Below, piece by piece: positions 1 to 8,496 of a DNA stretch of 45,346 bases. The DNA lies in NCBI GenBank assembly GCA_947626065.1, contig CANQQT010000012.1, forward strand, positions 1-45,346. Direction: 5' to 3'. Source of the stretch: an uncultured Clostridia bacterium (GTDB lineage Bacteria; Bacillota; Clostridia; Oscillospirales; CAG-272). The position numbers and the translations under genes were made by a program. Position 1 is the stretch's first letter. Each line of letters starts with the position of its first letter. Below the pieces are notes generated by a model. That model saw only the letters and a program-made list of their open reading frames with translations. It did not search any database and was not told the origin of the DNA.

Positions 1-1
1 C

Positions 2-268
2 TCCTCTCCCATTCGCAAAAGCGGGATTCTCTTCTACAACACGCTCTTTGACGAGAACGCCGCCTGTCATCTTGCTCTCGGCGCCGGTTTCTCGAACTGC
101 CTGAAGGATTACGAAAACTACACCTTCGAGCAGGCGAAGGCGCTTGGCATCAACGATTCCGTGATTCACGAGGATTTCATGGTCGGCACCTCCGACACCG
201 AGATCACCGGCATCACCTCCGATGGCCGCGAAATTCCCCTCTTCAAGCGTGGGGAATGGGCTTTTTGA
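2..268 (+). CDS. Aminopeptidase, M29 family (3' end only)
   Basis: The last 88 residues of a gene that begins before the window; the stop is TGA at 266-268. The piece contains FDENAACHLALG and VIHEDFMVG, which match the C-terminal part of M29 (AmpS / aminopeptidase T) metallopeptidases. In that family the His of the first motif and the His and Asp of the HxDFM(I/V)G motif bind the metals, and all three are present here. The protein ends FKRGEWAF, typical of the family's C-terminus. M29 enzymes remove N-terminal residues from peptides in the cytoplasm. The gene is followed directly by repeat DNA and no terminator hairpin was seen. Confidence 0.9.
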   Translation, partial: SSPIRKSGILFYNTLFDENAACHLALGAGFSNCLKDYENYTFEQAKALGINDSVIHEDFMVGTSDTEITGITSDGREIPLFKRGEWAF

Positions 269-299
269 TGGGATTCCGTATTTCGTTTGTCTTTCAAAC

Positions 300-715
300 C
301 GTCCCCTCCGTACCGGCACGCCCGGGCAACTGCCGCCTACGGCCGCCCGGCCCCGGTTCGGAGGGCCTCGGCCCGACTTAAGGGGCCATGGGGCGGCCAC
401 GGCATACCGCTTGTAACATCCCGTCGCACAAGAACGGGCCAAAGTAGACCGGCCCGAGCCAAGCCGGAGCCACTTTATCTAACACATCTCTCTGCCTCTG
501 CGCGCGACGGCATCGAGGGCCGGGATACGCGAGGCATAGAAGTGAATGCCTCTGTCCGCAAAATCCGCCTCATACGGCCCAGCCCCGAATCAGTCGGACC
601 TGCACTTGTTTGCGCAGTCCTCTTTCATGAGTGGGCCGACATATGGAGGGGCAGGCCAACACCACGTGACGGATTCAAGCCGCGTGGGGCGCAGAGAGTG
701 ATCCAAGAGGGAGGA
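300..715 (+). repeat. Interspersed repeat family A, copy 1
   Basis: There is no gene in this gap. The DNA is a copy of a 250-400 bp GC-rich repeat found again at 2285-2655, 17306-17572 and, diverged, at 42530-42800. Landmarks shared by copies are GGGCCAAAGTAGACCGGCCC, GGGCCGGGATACGCGAGG, CGCAAAATCCGCCTCATACG and GACATATGGAGGGGCAGGCC. Open frames across it are not shared between copies, so it is not treated as coding. Confidence 0.85.
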
Positions 716-855
716 CGGGGGAGACTTCCCCGGTCCTTCCTCTGGCGAATTTCTTTGCGAGCGTTTCTTTTTTCGTCAAAAGAAATGCGGAAAAATTTCG
801 ATTTTAGAGGGAAACCGGTCGGGGCAGAGCCCACGAATATAGCGGGACTTCCCGC
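715..855 (+). repeat. Interspersed repeat family B, copy 1
   Basis: This follows family A directly, as it also does at 2655, 17612 and 42830. It contains a hairpin at 761-788 (GCGTTTCTTTT paired with AAAAGAAATGC) whose stem is kept by base changes on both sides in other copies. It ends just before the ribosome site of mtaB. Confidence 0.8.
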
Positions 856-867
856 GGGAGGATTTTC

Positions 868-2175
868 TTGAAGGCTGGATATCTGACCCTTGGCTGTCGG
901 GTCAATCAATACGAGACCGAGGCCCTTTCCGAGGCTCTTGAGCGCCTCGGCTTTGAGACGGCTCCCTTTTCCGACGTCTGCGACGTCTACGTCATCAACA
1001 CCTGCGCCGTGACCGAGGAGAGCGTCCGCAAATCCCGTCAGATGGTTCGCCGCGCTCTTCACGCCAACCCCTCCGCCTTCGTCGCCGTGACGGGCTGCGC
1101 TTCCCAGCTTTCCGGGGAATCCTTCTCCTCCATTCCCGGCGTTTCCTTCGTCTGCGGGACTCGAAACAAGCTTTCCCTCGTCTCCGCCGTTGAGGCCTAT
1201 TTCAAGGGCGTTTCCCCTTCTCCTCTCCTCTCCGTCGCCCCTCCCACCGGCTCCCTTGAGCCCCTTTCCGTCACCAAATTTGGCCGCACCCGCGCCTACG
1301 TCAAGATTCAGGACGGCTGCCGCGGGCGCTGCAGCTACTGTGTGATTCCCTCTCTTCGCGGGGACTCGGTTCTCCGCCCGGAATCCTCGATTCTCTCCGA
1401 GGTTTCCTCCCTCGCCTCCGGCGGCTGCCGCGAGGTGGTTCTTACCGGCATTGAAACCTCCGACTACGGCCCCGGGCTTTCGGGGCTTATCCGCCGCGTT
1501 TCCGAGATTCCCGGCATTGAGCGGATTCGCCTCGGCTCCCTCGACCCTTCCTTTTTCGTTCCCTCCTTTTTCTCTCAGATTTCCGACATTCCTTCCCTTT
1601 GCCACCACTTTCACCTTTCGATTCAGAGCGGCTCCGACCGCATTCTCGCACTTATGCGCCGGAAGTACCGCTCTTCCCTTCCTTCTCAGACGATTTCTTC
1701 CCTCCGTTCCTCTTTCCCCGACATGACCTTTTCCGCCGATCTGATCGTCGGCTTTCCCGGCGAGACGGAGGAAGACTTTTCCGAAACCTGCTCCTTTGCC
1801 GCTCAGAACGAATTTCTCCATCTTCACATTTTCACCTACTCCCGCCGTCCCGGCACCGAGGCCTCGACTCTTCCCCATCAGCTTCCGTCATCGGTAAAAA
1901 CCGAGCGTCTCCACCGTCTTTCCTCCATTGGGGAAGCGAGCCACCGGAAGATTCTTTCCTCCGCTCTTCGCTCCGGCGAGCCTCTTTCGGTTCTTCCCGA
2001 GGCGATTCGCGACGGTCTTCTCATCGGTCACACCTCGAATTTTCTCGAATGCGGGGTTCCTCTTTCTTCTTCCTCGAAAATCGGCGGGAAGCGCGGCGAG
2101 CCTCTTCTCCTTCTTCCCGTTGGGATTTCCGGGGATCTTCTCCTCTGCGAGACTGTGGAAAAGTGCAAATATTGA
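868..2175 (+). CDS. mtaB: tRNA threonylcarbamoyladenosine (t6A37) methylthiotransferase MtaB
   Basis: A 435-residue radical-SAM methylthiotransferase that would convert t6A at tRNA position 37 to ms2t6A. The N-terminal UPF0004 domain has three cluster cysteines at C10 (TLGCRVNQYETEA), C46 (INTCAVTEE) and C77 (VTGCASQ). The radical-SAM motif CRGRCSYC has cysteines at 151, 155 and 158. The LGC(R/K)VNQYETEA start is the MtaB signature and separates it from RimO and MiaB. The start is a TTG preceded by GGGAGGA at 856-862; no in-frame ATG lies nearby. The C-terminal TRAM-like part is short. It uses CGC/CGT arginine and pyrimidine-rich codons, as do the LTA-synthase-like and PBP genes. No promoter is visible; the repeat block comes right up to the ribosome site. 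Confidence 0.93.
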   Translation: MKAGYLTLGCRVNQYETEALSEALERLGFETAPFSDVCDVYVINTCAVTEESVRKSRQMVRRALHANPSAFVAVTGCASQLSGESFSSIPGVSFVCGTRNKLSLVSAVEAYFKGVSPSPLLSVAPPTGSLEPLSVTKFGRTRAYVKIQDGCRGRCSYCVIPSLRGDSVLRPESSILSEVSSLASGGCREVVLTGIETSDYGPGLSGLIRRVSEIPGIERIRLGSLDPSFFVPSFFSQISDIPSLCHHFHLSIQSGSDRILALMRRKYRSSLPSQTISSLRSSFPDMTFSADLIVGFPGETEEDFSETCSFAAQNEFLHLHIFTYSRRPGTEASTLPHQLPSSVKTERLHRLSSIGEASHRKILSSALRSGEPLSVLPEAIRDGLLIGHTSNFLECGVPLSSSSKIGGKRGEPLLLLPVGISGDLLLCETVEKCKY

Positions 2176-2284
2176 GAGGATTGGGTATGGGAAAAGCATA
2201 ACCTTACGGGAATCCGGATTTACGCGTGGGCCGCTTGCGGCACTCGCTTCCGGCGGTAGCCCGGAAGCGTGGAACACGCGCAAA

Positions 2285-2655
2285 TCCGGGACATTGCCGC
2301 CTACGGCCGCCCGGCCCCGGTTCGGAGGGCCACCGGCCCGACTTAAGGGGCCACGGGGCGGCCACAGATTTTGGATTTTCTCATCTCGGGCCGCTGAAAC
2401 GGGCCAAAGTAGACCGGCCCGAGCCGTCGGAACGTCCGACTGCGGGCGGAGTCCGGCATCGAGGGCCGGGATACGCGAGGTTTAGAAGACGAAAACTCTG
2501 TCCGCAAAATCCGCCTCATACGGCCCAGCCCCGAATCAGTCGGCCCCACTACTGCAAGCGCACTTCTCAGCCTTTGCCCGGGCCGACATATGGAGGGGCA
2601 GGCCAAGAATTATTTAGCCTTCGAGCCGCGTGGGGCGGGTAGGGTGGTCCCGGCG
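2285..2655 (+). repeat. Interspersed repeat family A, copy 2
   Basis: Second copy of the 300-715 repeat, with the same order of landmarks, lying 110 bases after the mtaB stop. No gene is seen between 2176 and 2958. Confidence 0.85.
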
Positions 2656-2955
2656 GGGAGGCCGGGGGAAACTTCCCCGAACATCCCCGCCGGGCGAATT
2701 TCTTTCAGTATTTCTTTTTTCGTCAAAAGAAATACGAAAGGAGATTTGGGTCTTTGGACATAGAAGCAATACAGGGTAGTGCCTACGAAAGCTAATTTTC
2801 CAGAGCAAAAGAAATTTTCTACCGGCGAAAGCGCCTGAAACGGTAACAAGCCGGGGCAAATGCCCCGAAAAGTCCTGCGGCACCGGTGCAAAAGAAATTT
2901 TTCACCGGCAAACAGGCCGCAGAAATAACAGGTAGGGGCATTGCCCCGAGGAGTT
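2655..2955 (+). repeat. Interspersed repeat family B, copy 2 (long form)
   Basis: Contains the family B hairpin at 2708-2735, here GTATTTCTTTT with AAAAGAAATAC, a paired change relative to the copy at 17726. The rest carries alternating AAAAGAAATTTTTCACCGGC-like blocks that recur at 5890-5950 and 42950-43040. Confidence 0.8.
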
Positions 2956-2958
2956 TTT

Positions 2959-5046
2959 ATGAATTCCGATTCTTTGACTTTCACAAGCCGCATTTCCGGC
3001 TTCTTCCGGGAGCTTCGCTCCCGCCTTTCCCGCGCCTTTTCCTACCTTTCCTCCCGTCCGATTCTCTCCTGCTTCCTTCTTTCCTTCCTTCTCACCTTCC
3101 TGAACGAGATTCTCAGCCGACGTTCCCTTCTTTCGGCTTTTCGCTTCCTTTTCACCCGTCCTCTTCTCTTCCTTTGCAATTTTTCCGTCATTCTTATCCT
3201 CGAATCCCTCGCCCTTCTCTTCCGCAAGCGCCGCTACATGACGGTTCTCTTTTCCCTCCTGATTCTCATTTTCGGCCTCACCGACTTCATCATCGGCTTT
3301 TTCCGTCAGACTCCCTTCAGCTCGATGGATTTCGTTCTCCTCTCCTCCGTTCTTCCGATTCTCCCCGTCTATCTCACCCCCATCGGCACGGCTTTCGCTC
3401 TTCTCGCCCTTCTTTCCCTCGCGATTTTCCTGATTTTCCGTTGGAAAAAATCCAAAAAGAATCCTCTTTCCCTCAAGCGCTCCTCTCTTACCCTTCTCCT
3501 CTCTTCCCTTCTTTCCTTTCTTTTCATCGGCTCCTCCTATCTTTTCGGCCTCATTCCCCATCATTTTTCCAATCTCATTGACGCCTACGACGACTACGGC
3601 TTCAGCTTCTGCTTTGCCGCCGGGATTTTCGACCGTGGCGTTGACAAGCCTTCCGGCTACGGTCAAGGCGGCGTTCAGGAGGTCGTTTCCGACGTTCTCG
3701 GCCGTCTTCCCGACGATTCCGAGACCGATTCCGGCCTTTTCGTCCCCTCCGACACCTCCTCCCCTTCTCCTTCCGATCCTTCTTCCACCTATCCGAACAT
3801 CATTTTCGTTCAGCTTGAGTCCTTTTTTGACCTGAATCTTCTTTCCGGCTTCTCCTTCTCCGAGGATCCCGTTCCCGTATTCAGCGAGCTCAAGGAGAAT
3901 TTCTCCCACGGTCTTTTGACGGTTCCCTCCATTGGCGCCGGGACTGTCAACACGGAATTCGAGGTTCTTACCGGGATGTGCATTGGCCATTTCGGCGCCG
4001 GGGAGGTTCCCTACCAGACGGTTTTACAGGACACGACCTGCGAGAGCCTTTGCTACAATCTGAAATCCCTCGGCTACACCTCCCACGCCGTTCACAACTA
4101 CAAGGCCAACTTCTACGACCGTCTGAATGTTTTCCCTCATCTCGGCTTCAACACCTTCACCTCTCTTGAATACATGAGCGGCTACTCCGTCAACCGTCTC
4201 GGCTGGGCTGAGGACAAGATTCTGAACGACTGCGTTCTCTCCTCCCTTCAATCGACTCCCGGCCCCGATCTTGTCTACTGCATTACCGTTCAATGCCACG
4301 GCGCCTATCCGACCTCCGACGACCCCACCTCCGACTCTCATCTGAAAATTCTTTCCCTTCCCGAGAAGGCCAATCTCTCCTCCTTCACCTACTACGCCAA
4401 TCAGCTCCACCAGACCGACGAATTCATCGGCGCCCTTCTCTCCTCCGTTTCCTCCCTCGACGAGGACACGATTGTCGTTCTTTTCGGGGATCATCTTCCG
4501 AACATCGGCATTAAGGAGGACTGGCTTCCCTCCGGCTCCACTCTTTACGACACGGAATATGTCATCTGGTGCAATCGCGGGAAGATCGGGAAATCTCAGG
4601 ATCTTCACTCCTATCAGCTTTCTTCCGAGATTCTCTCTCTCATCGGCTGCCGCGAGGGGGTTCTTAACGTCCTTCATCAATCGATGAAGGGTCAACCGAA
4701 CTACGACGCCTATCTCCAGATGCTTGAATACGACGTTCTCTACGGCGACCGCTTCGTCTACGGCGGGGTCAATCCCTACTCTCCGACCACTCTTCATCTC
4801 GGCATTGGCGACATTACGATTTCCGAGGTTCGTTCGATCGGTGAGAGCACCTATGTGACCGGTCAGAATTTCACCGAATCGAGCCGCGTCTTTGTGAACG
4901 GCCTGATTCGCTCCACCGAATTCGTCGACCGCCACACCTTGGTTCTCCCGAAATACCGCGTCGACTCCGGCGACGTCGTGAAGGTCGTCCAAATCTCCGA
5001 CTTCATCATCTCCGTCGGCGAAACCGACGACTACATCGTTCCATAG
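2959..5046 (+). CDS. LTA-synthase-family membrane sulfatase with C-terminal IPT-like domain
   Basis: A 695-residue protein. About five membrane segments fill residues 1-205, and an extracellular alkaline-phosphatase-fold domain runs from about 278 to 600. Active-site features match LtaS: a metal ligand in VQLESF (E287), the nucleophilic threonine in GAGTVNTEFE (T329), a GWAED stretch near 415 and FGDHLPN (D511, H512). Such enzymes transfer glycerol-phosphate from phosphatidylglycerol to the growing lipoteichoic acid chain or modify cell-surface polymers. Residues 613-690 look like an IPT/TIG immunoglobulin-like fold (ITISEVRSIG, TYVTGQNFTESSRVFVNG), which LtaS itself lacks, so the substrate may differ. 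ATG 2959 is chosen because GAGGAG lies 5 bases before it. It is flanked by repeats on both sides. Confidence 0.88.
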   Translation: MNSDSLTFTSRISGFFRELRSRLSRAFSYLSSRPILSCFLLSFLLTFLNEILSRRSLLSAFRFLFTRPLLFLCNFSVILILESLALLFRKRRYMTVLFSLLILIFGLTDFIIGFFRQTPFSSMDFVLLSSVLPILPVYLTPIGTAFALLALLSLAIFLIFRWKKSKKNPLSLKRSSLTLLLSSLLSFLFIGSSYLFGLIPHHFSNLIDAYDDYGFSFCFAAGIFDRGVDKPSGYGQGGVQEVVSDVLGRLPDDSETDSGLFVPSDTSSPSPSDPSSTYPNIIFVQLESFFDLNLLSGFSFSEDPVPVFSELKENFSHGLLTVPSIGAGTVNTEFEVLTGMCIGHFGAGEVPYQTVLQDTTCESLCYNLKSLGYTSHAVHNYKANFYDRLNVFPHLGFNTFTSLEYMSGYSVNRLGWAEDKILNDCVLSSLQSTPGPDLVYCITVQCHGAYPTSDDPTSDSHLKILSLPEKANLSSFTYYANQLHQTDEFIGALLSSVSSLDEDTIVVLFGDHLPNIGIKEDWLPSGSTLYDTEYVIWCNRGKIGKSQDLHSYQLSSEILSLIGCREGVLNVLHQSMKGQPNYDAYLQMLEYDVLYGDRFVYGGVNPYSPTTLHLGIGDITISEVRSIGESTYVTGQNFTESSRVFVNGLIRSTEFVDRHTLVLPKYRVDSGDVVKVVQISDFIISVGETDDYIVP

Positions 5047-5052
5047 GGGAGG

Positions 5053-5440
5053 ATACGCTGGGGGCCTTTTTGAAAAAAGGGCCCCCAGACCCCCCAAAAA
5101 CTTTTGTATGGGTTTTTTCCATGGGCTTGCGGCCCGGGCGGAAGTCCGAGGAAAAGCAAGCCCGGCGGCTCTGGGGACAGTTTTTGGCTCCTTCTGCCGG
5201 TATAGGCGGATGGAACCGAGAGGCGCAGCACCCGGTGGTGGGTGGTTTTCGGCCTGTCCGGGGACTTCCATTACATTTTCGGAACAAAAGTAACTTTGGC
5301 GGGTGAGCGGGCCGCGTGCTTGCACGCTTGCGCGGTGCCGGGCGTGGCAGAAGCAAACCCGGGCGGAAAATTAATTTTGCTCAGGACAGGGGCGGCGGCG
5401 AAATCGCACGCGACAGCGTCCGGCGAAGGTTGGTTTTGAC
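5053..5440 (+). repeat. Structured interspersed repeat family C, copy 1
   Basis: Starts 7 bases after the preceding stop codon with GATACGCT and then a long hairpin at 5058-5088 (CTGGGGGCC with GGCCCCCAG). Next come AAAACTTTTGTATGGG and a nested stem, GGGCTTGC 5123-5130 with GCAAGCCC 5156-5163. Other copies are at 7545, 8487 (minus strand), 17110 and the truncated 45330. No gene is seen here. Confidence 0.85.
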
Positions 5441-5442
5441 GC

Positions 5443-5485
5443 AAAAAATCCCCCCGGGATGGGCATGACACCCTGTCCCGAGGGA
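5443..5485 (-). terminator. Intrinsic terminator of the small gene
   Basis: On the minus strand a GC-rich imperfect stem (TCCCTC with GGGGGA, then GGGA with TCCC) is followed directly by six T. It lies 14 bases after the likely stop of the frameshifted gene at 5499-5686. Confidence 0.6.
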
Positions 5486-5498
5486 CGCTTTTCCGTTT

Positions 5499-5686
5499 TC
5501 ACTCCTCGTATTTTCCGAGGTTGTCCCAGTCGACCTCCTCCGCCGGGACAAATCCGCTTTTTCCGCTTCCTCCATGCTTTCCCTCTCCTCCGGCGTGAGC
5601 TTCGTGAAGTCGGGATCCCACGCCAGCACCCATTTTTTCACGTTTTTCGTCGCCCTTTTCGGCCTTCTCTTTTTGAAAATGCTCAT
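5499..5686 (-). pseudogene. Small acidic-tail protein, apparent single-base frameshift
   Basis: A short gene with a complete set of signals: sigma-A promoter, AAAGGGGAA ribosome site, ATG at 5686 and a terminator. It reads MSIFKKRRPKRATKNVKKW then VLAWDPDFTKLTPEERESM and EEAEKAD. After that the open frame turns into an unlikely arginine run and continues into repeat DNA. One missing base near 5550 (GATTTGTCC instead of GATTTTGTCC) would instead give DFVPAEEVDWDNLGKYEE and a stop at 5499, making a 62-residue protein of consistent composition. Either the gene is broken or the base was lost in sequencing. The function is not recognised; the WVLAWDPDFTKLTPEE segment looks vaguely like short antitoxin-type proteins, which is only a guess. 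Confidence 0.6.
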
Positions 5687-5715
5687 GGAAAATTCCCCTT
5701 TCTTTCGGGTTTCAT

Positions 5716-5744
5716 GATACCACACTTTTCTCCTTTTGTCAATA
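5716..5744 (-). promoter_or_regulatory. Sigma-A promoter of the small gene
   Basis: On the minus strand TTGACA (5739-5744), a 17-base spacer and TATCAT (5716-5721), about 30 bases upstream of the ATG. Confidence 0.8.
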
Positions 5745-5779
5745 GCGGCACCTGCCCCCCCGGGCAGTGGTGCGAAAGC

Positions 5780-6215
5780 CAACACGGGGCAAAAGTAACT
5801 TTTGAAGGCAGCCGGTCGCACAAAAGAGGCCCGGCGCGGCGTCCCGGGCGACAGCACGGGGCAGCGGCCCCGAAAAATCCTGCGTCGCGGGTGCAAAAGA
5901 AATTTTTTACCGGCAAACGCGCCGCAGAAGCCACAAGCAGAGGCAGAGCCCCCAAACAGCCCCGGGGCGGCACGCCCCACCCAGTTCCATCTTCGCAGGT
6001 ACGCCGGGCCGGGCCGCTGGCCCCACCCAACATTTCGTCGGCTGCGCCCGCCGCACGCGCACGCCCCGGGGCAGCGGCGACACCAGCCGCAGAACCGAAA
6101 ATTCTCTCCTGCGCGGAGCGCACATAAAAATACCCGCAACCGCGCCGCAGAAGCAACGGGCCGGGGCAGTGGCCGTGGGGCCGGGCGGGGGGCAAACCGA
6201 ACTTTTCACCGCCAG
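5780..6215 (-). repeat. GC-rich repeat family D (inverted relative to 19930-20530)
   Basis: No gene is seen between the small gene and 6206. On the minus strand this block matches the tandem units at 19996-20506, for example GCGCACATAAAAA, CGCAACCGCGCCGCA and GGGCCGGGGCAGTG read on the plus strand. The segment 5893-5950 also resembles 2888-2945. Confidence 0.75.
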
Positions 6216-7540
6216 ACGAACCTCCGACAGCGCGTTGTGGGCCTCCTCTCACAAAAAAAGAAATCCCCCGATTCCTCTTTTGGGATTTCTTTTAATGTAT
6301 AGGAAATTTCTTCCGACTGGTAGATTCCCTCGAACACCGCTCCTTTTTCCGTGTAATGGATGACTCCTTCCCTGCACCAGACGGCCTCCAGCTCCTCCCC
6401 CGCTCTCAGCCTCTCCGGCTCAAAGTCTTCTCTCACGTAGGCCGGGATCATCCTCAAGAGCAACTCCGCGCACCCGATTTCCTTTGAATAGCAGGTGAGA
6501 TTCGAGCCTCCCGCTTTGCATAATCCGTCCTTTTCGTCTATATACGGGAATCTCAGCTCCCCGTCTTCCCTTTCGTAATAATAGGCGTCGTCTTCCTCTC
6601 CGATCGAGAATGTATGCATCGACACGGCGCTCATCGGCCCTTGATACTGCATCACCGCCGGGCACAGCGCCTTTTCTCCGACTCTATCGAAGAGATTCAG
6701 CGAATACCGGATTTCCCTTTCGTCGAAATTCCGGCAGAATCCGTCACAGCTGGAAATCGCTCCCTTTTTGAAGCCCTCTTCGATCATTCTTTCCGCGAAA
6801 TAGTCGACGATGAACGCGTTTTTCATCCACTGGAAGTCGATGAATGGGAATCCTTCCTCGTCCTTCTCCTTCGCGTACCTCAGGTACTCCTCCTTGACCT
6901 TGAGTCTTACCTTATTTTCCCCCAACAGCTCCAGCTCGATCTCTTCCTCATTTCCCGCGTATTCGAGGATTTCTCTGAAAGCTTCCCCGACCTCCTCGCT
7001 CACGAAGGGGTCGCAATATCTTGTCTCCTCGTCGCTTCTACAGAAAAAGAGCGTTCGATAATATCGATAAATCGGCGCGAGGTAGAGGCTCCTTCCTCCC
7101 TTTTCCGTGATTTTTTCCAGCGCCTCATAGAGTGTCGGGTCGATCTCCGTCACCTCATTGGGATTCTTGTTCAGGTACGCTACGTTTTTCACTCCCTGAA
7201 ACGTCTCCCTTTCGTTGAACATCTGGTAGGCCTTCACCGCCGCCTCTTCATAGACCGCTTCGACCTTCCGGTACTCCTCCCTCGCCGTCATTTCTTCCGT
7301 TCCGAACTGATACAGGAAGGTGAACTCGTCTCCGCAGCTTTCTATTTTTCGGTCGATTTCCACTCTCTGCCATCCCGTCCGCTCGCTCTTCATTTGCGTG
7401 CACGCGTAGGCGATCGCCGCTATCCCCATCGCCAGAAACGCCAAAAACAACACCACCCTCAGGGTGACGTTCTTTTGTTCAACCTCTATCGATTCCACCG
7501 GCTCTATCTGGGGGCCGGTTCCCCTTGACTTTTTACTCAT
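6206..7540 (-). CDS. Unknown protein with one N-terminal membrane anchor
   Basis: A 444-residue protein starting MSKKSRGTG. A single hydrophobic segment (VVLFLAFLAMGIAAIAYAC, about residues 28-48) would place the bulk outside the membrane; the Cys after AYA could be a lipobox but is a poor match. The outer domain has eight or more cysteines and many acidic residues. The stretch with AFIVDYFAERMIEEGFKKGA resembles the KG-x-VD region of ApbE-type flavin transferases, but the catalytic motifs are not clear, so no function is assigned. The ATG at 7540 is used; there is no good ribosome site because the family C hairpin (7549-7581) sits right in front of it. The last 20 codons run through a terminator-like hairpin and into repeat DNA, so the original 3' end may be lost. 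Confidence 0.65.
   Translation of the reverse strand: MSKKSRGTGPQIEPVESIEVEQKNVTLRVVLFLAFLAMGIAAIAYACTQMKSERTGWQRVEIDRKIESCGDEFTFLYQFGTEEMTAREEYRKVEAVYEEAAVKAYQMFNERETFQGVKNVAYLNKNPNEVTEIDPTLYEALEKITEKGGRSLYLAPIYRYYRTLFFCRSDEETRYCDPFVSEEVGEAFREILEYAGNEEEIELELLGENKVRLKVKEEYLRYAKEKDEEGFPFIDFQWMKNAFIVDYFAERMIEEGFKKGAISSCDGFCRNFDEREIRYSLNLFDRVGEKALCPAVMQYQGPMSAVSMHTFSIGEEDDAYYYEREDGELRFPYIDEKDGLCKAGGSNLTCYSKEIGCAELLLRMIPAYVREDFEPERLRAGEELEAVWCREGVIHYTEKGAVFEGIYQSEEISYTLKEIPKEESGDFFFCERRPTTRCRRFVWR
6255..6296 (-). terminator. Terminator-like hairpin inside the 3' end of the upstream gene
   Basis: On the minus strand AAAGAAATCCC pairs with GGGATTTCTTT and is followed by more T. It lies inside the open frame that stops at 6206, about 50 bases before that stop. 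Confidence 0.55.
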
Positions 7541-7544
7541 AAGA

Positions 7545-7910
7545 TGCGTTAGGGGAACTTTTTGAAAAAAAGTTCCCCTAAAACCCTTCAAAAACTTTTG
7601 TATGGGATTTTTCTATGGACAGGTTCTACCGATATAGCGGGCGGGAATCCGCACGCTATCGGACCCGGTACAGTTTTTGGCTTCTTCTACCGGTATCATT
7701 GGGCAGAAAACCGCGCGATACAGCACCCGACGGGGCGGGTTTCGGCTTTTGGCCCGGACGGGCAATCCGGGGAAAAATAAGGCCGGGCGGAAAAGTTTTG
7801 TTTTGGGCAGGTCGCGGCGGGCGGAAATCGCGCGGCGCGGTGGCCCGGGGCAGGTTTGGCTTGCGCGGCCGGGGAGGTTTGGGAAAATCAAAAATTCAGC
7901 ACCCGGCGGG
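7545..7910 (+). repeat. Structured interspersed repeat family C, copy 2
   Basis: Begins GATGCGTT, then a hairpin at 7549-7581 (TTAGGGGAAC with GTTCCCCTAA). The second structured part at 7631-7660 uses different bases (GATATAGCG with CGCTATC, inner GCGG with CCGC) but keeps the nested-stem plan of the other copies. The shared tail CAGTTTTTGGCTTCTTCTAC follows. No gene is seen between 7541 and 8496. Confidence 0.8.
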
Positions 7911-7929
7911 GGCTTTTTTATTTTCGGGC

Positions 7930-8200
7930 TTCGTTTTCGCGGGTTCCGGGGGCCCCGGCGGGATTCCCGCGCGTGAAACGTGCGGGAAGGAGGCCATGCG
8001 GCGTGGGGTTCGCGGGCAGAATATTTTCTTTTGGCCATCGGGGCCGATTTTGCTTTATCGTTTGCTCTCTCCCGCATGGCCAAGCGCGGCGGGCGTGCGG
8101 GGGTTCGCTTTCTTTTGGTGGGAGCGTTTGGCTTACAATTTTCGCTTTCTTTGGCAGGGATGACGCCGCGCTACGCCGGGGCCGTTGGCGGTATTCGACC
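7930..8200 (+). repeat. Repeat family E, copy 1
   Basis: Resembles 39060-39390: GCGGGA...GCGCG, GGCCATGCGG, GCATGGCC(A/G)AGCGCGGCGGG, TTTCGCTTTCTT and CGCCGCGCTACGCCGGGG occur in the same order in both. Confidence 0.7.
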
Positions 8201-8204
8201 TGTC

Positions 8205-8487
8205 CGGTGGGCCGCAATCCGGTTTTTCCTGAGTAAAACTAACTTTTTCCGTCTTTGCTTTCCCCGGCTATTCGCCCGGGCCGCAAGCCGTTTTTTCACC
8301 GGGTGCTGTTTTGTACGATTTTTTGCCCACTTCCCCGGTAGATGGAACCAAAAACTTTCCCCAGAGCCGCAGGGCTTGCTTTTCCTCGGGCAAACGCCCG
8401 AGCCGCAAGCCCATGGAAAAACCCATATAAAAGTTTTTGGGGGGTCTGGGGGGGATTTTTCCAAAAATCCCCCCTAACGCGTCCTTC
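8205..8487 (-). repeat. Structured interspersed repeat family C, copy 3 (minus strand)
   Basis: On the minus strand it begins 10-20 bases after the oppF stop with GACGCGTTA and a hairpin (GGGGGGATTTTT 8449-8460 with AAAAATCCCCCC 8463-8474). The nested stem GGGCTTGC (8405-8412) with GCAAGCCC (8372-8379) follows, with CTCGGGC and GCCCGAG inside. The first hairpin may also end opp transcription. Confidence 0.82.
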
Positions 8488-8496
8488 GCGTCCTTT

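Noticed and set aside
287..871. Open frame of 194 codons across the first repeat block
   Set aside because: It lies in family A/B repeat DNA, other copies do not keep the frame, and the ribosome site and family motifs support the mtaB start instead.
625..1878. 417-codon minus-strand frame over mtaB
   Set aside because: Glycine/lysine-rich shadow of the pyrimidine-rich mtaB coding strand, with no motif or ribosome site.
4024..5325. 433-codon minus-strand frame over the LTA-synthase-like gene
   Set aside because: Antisense shadow; the plus strand has clear catalytic motifs.
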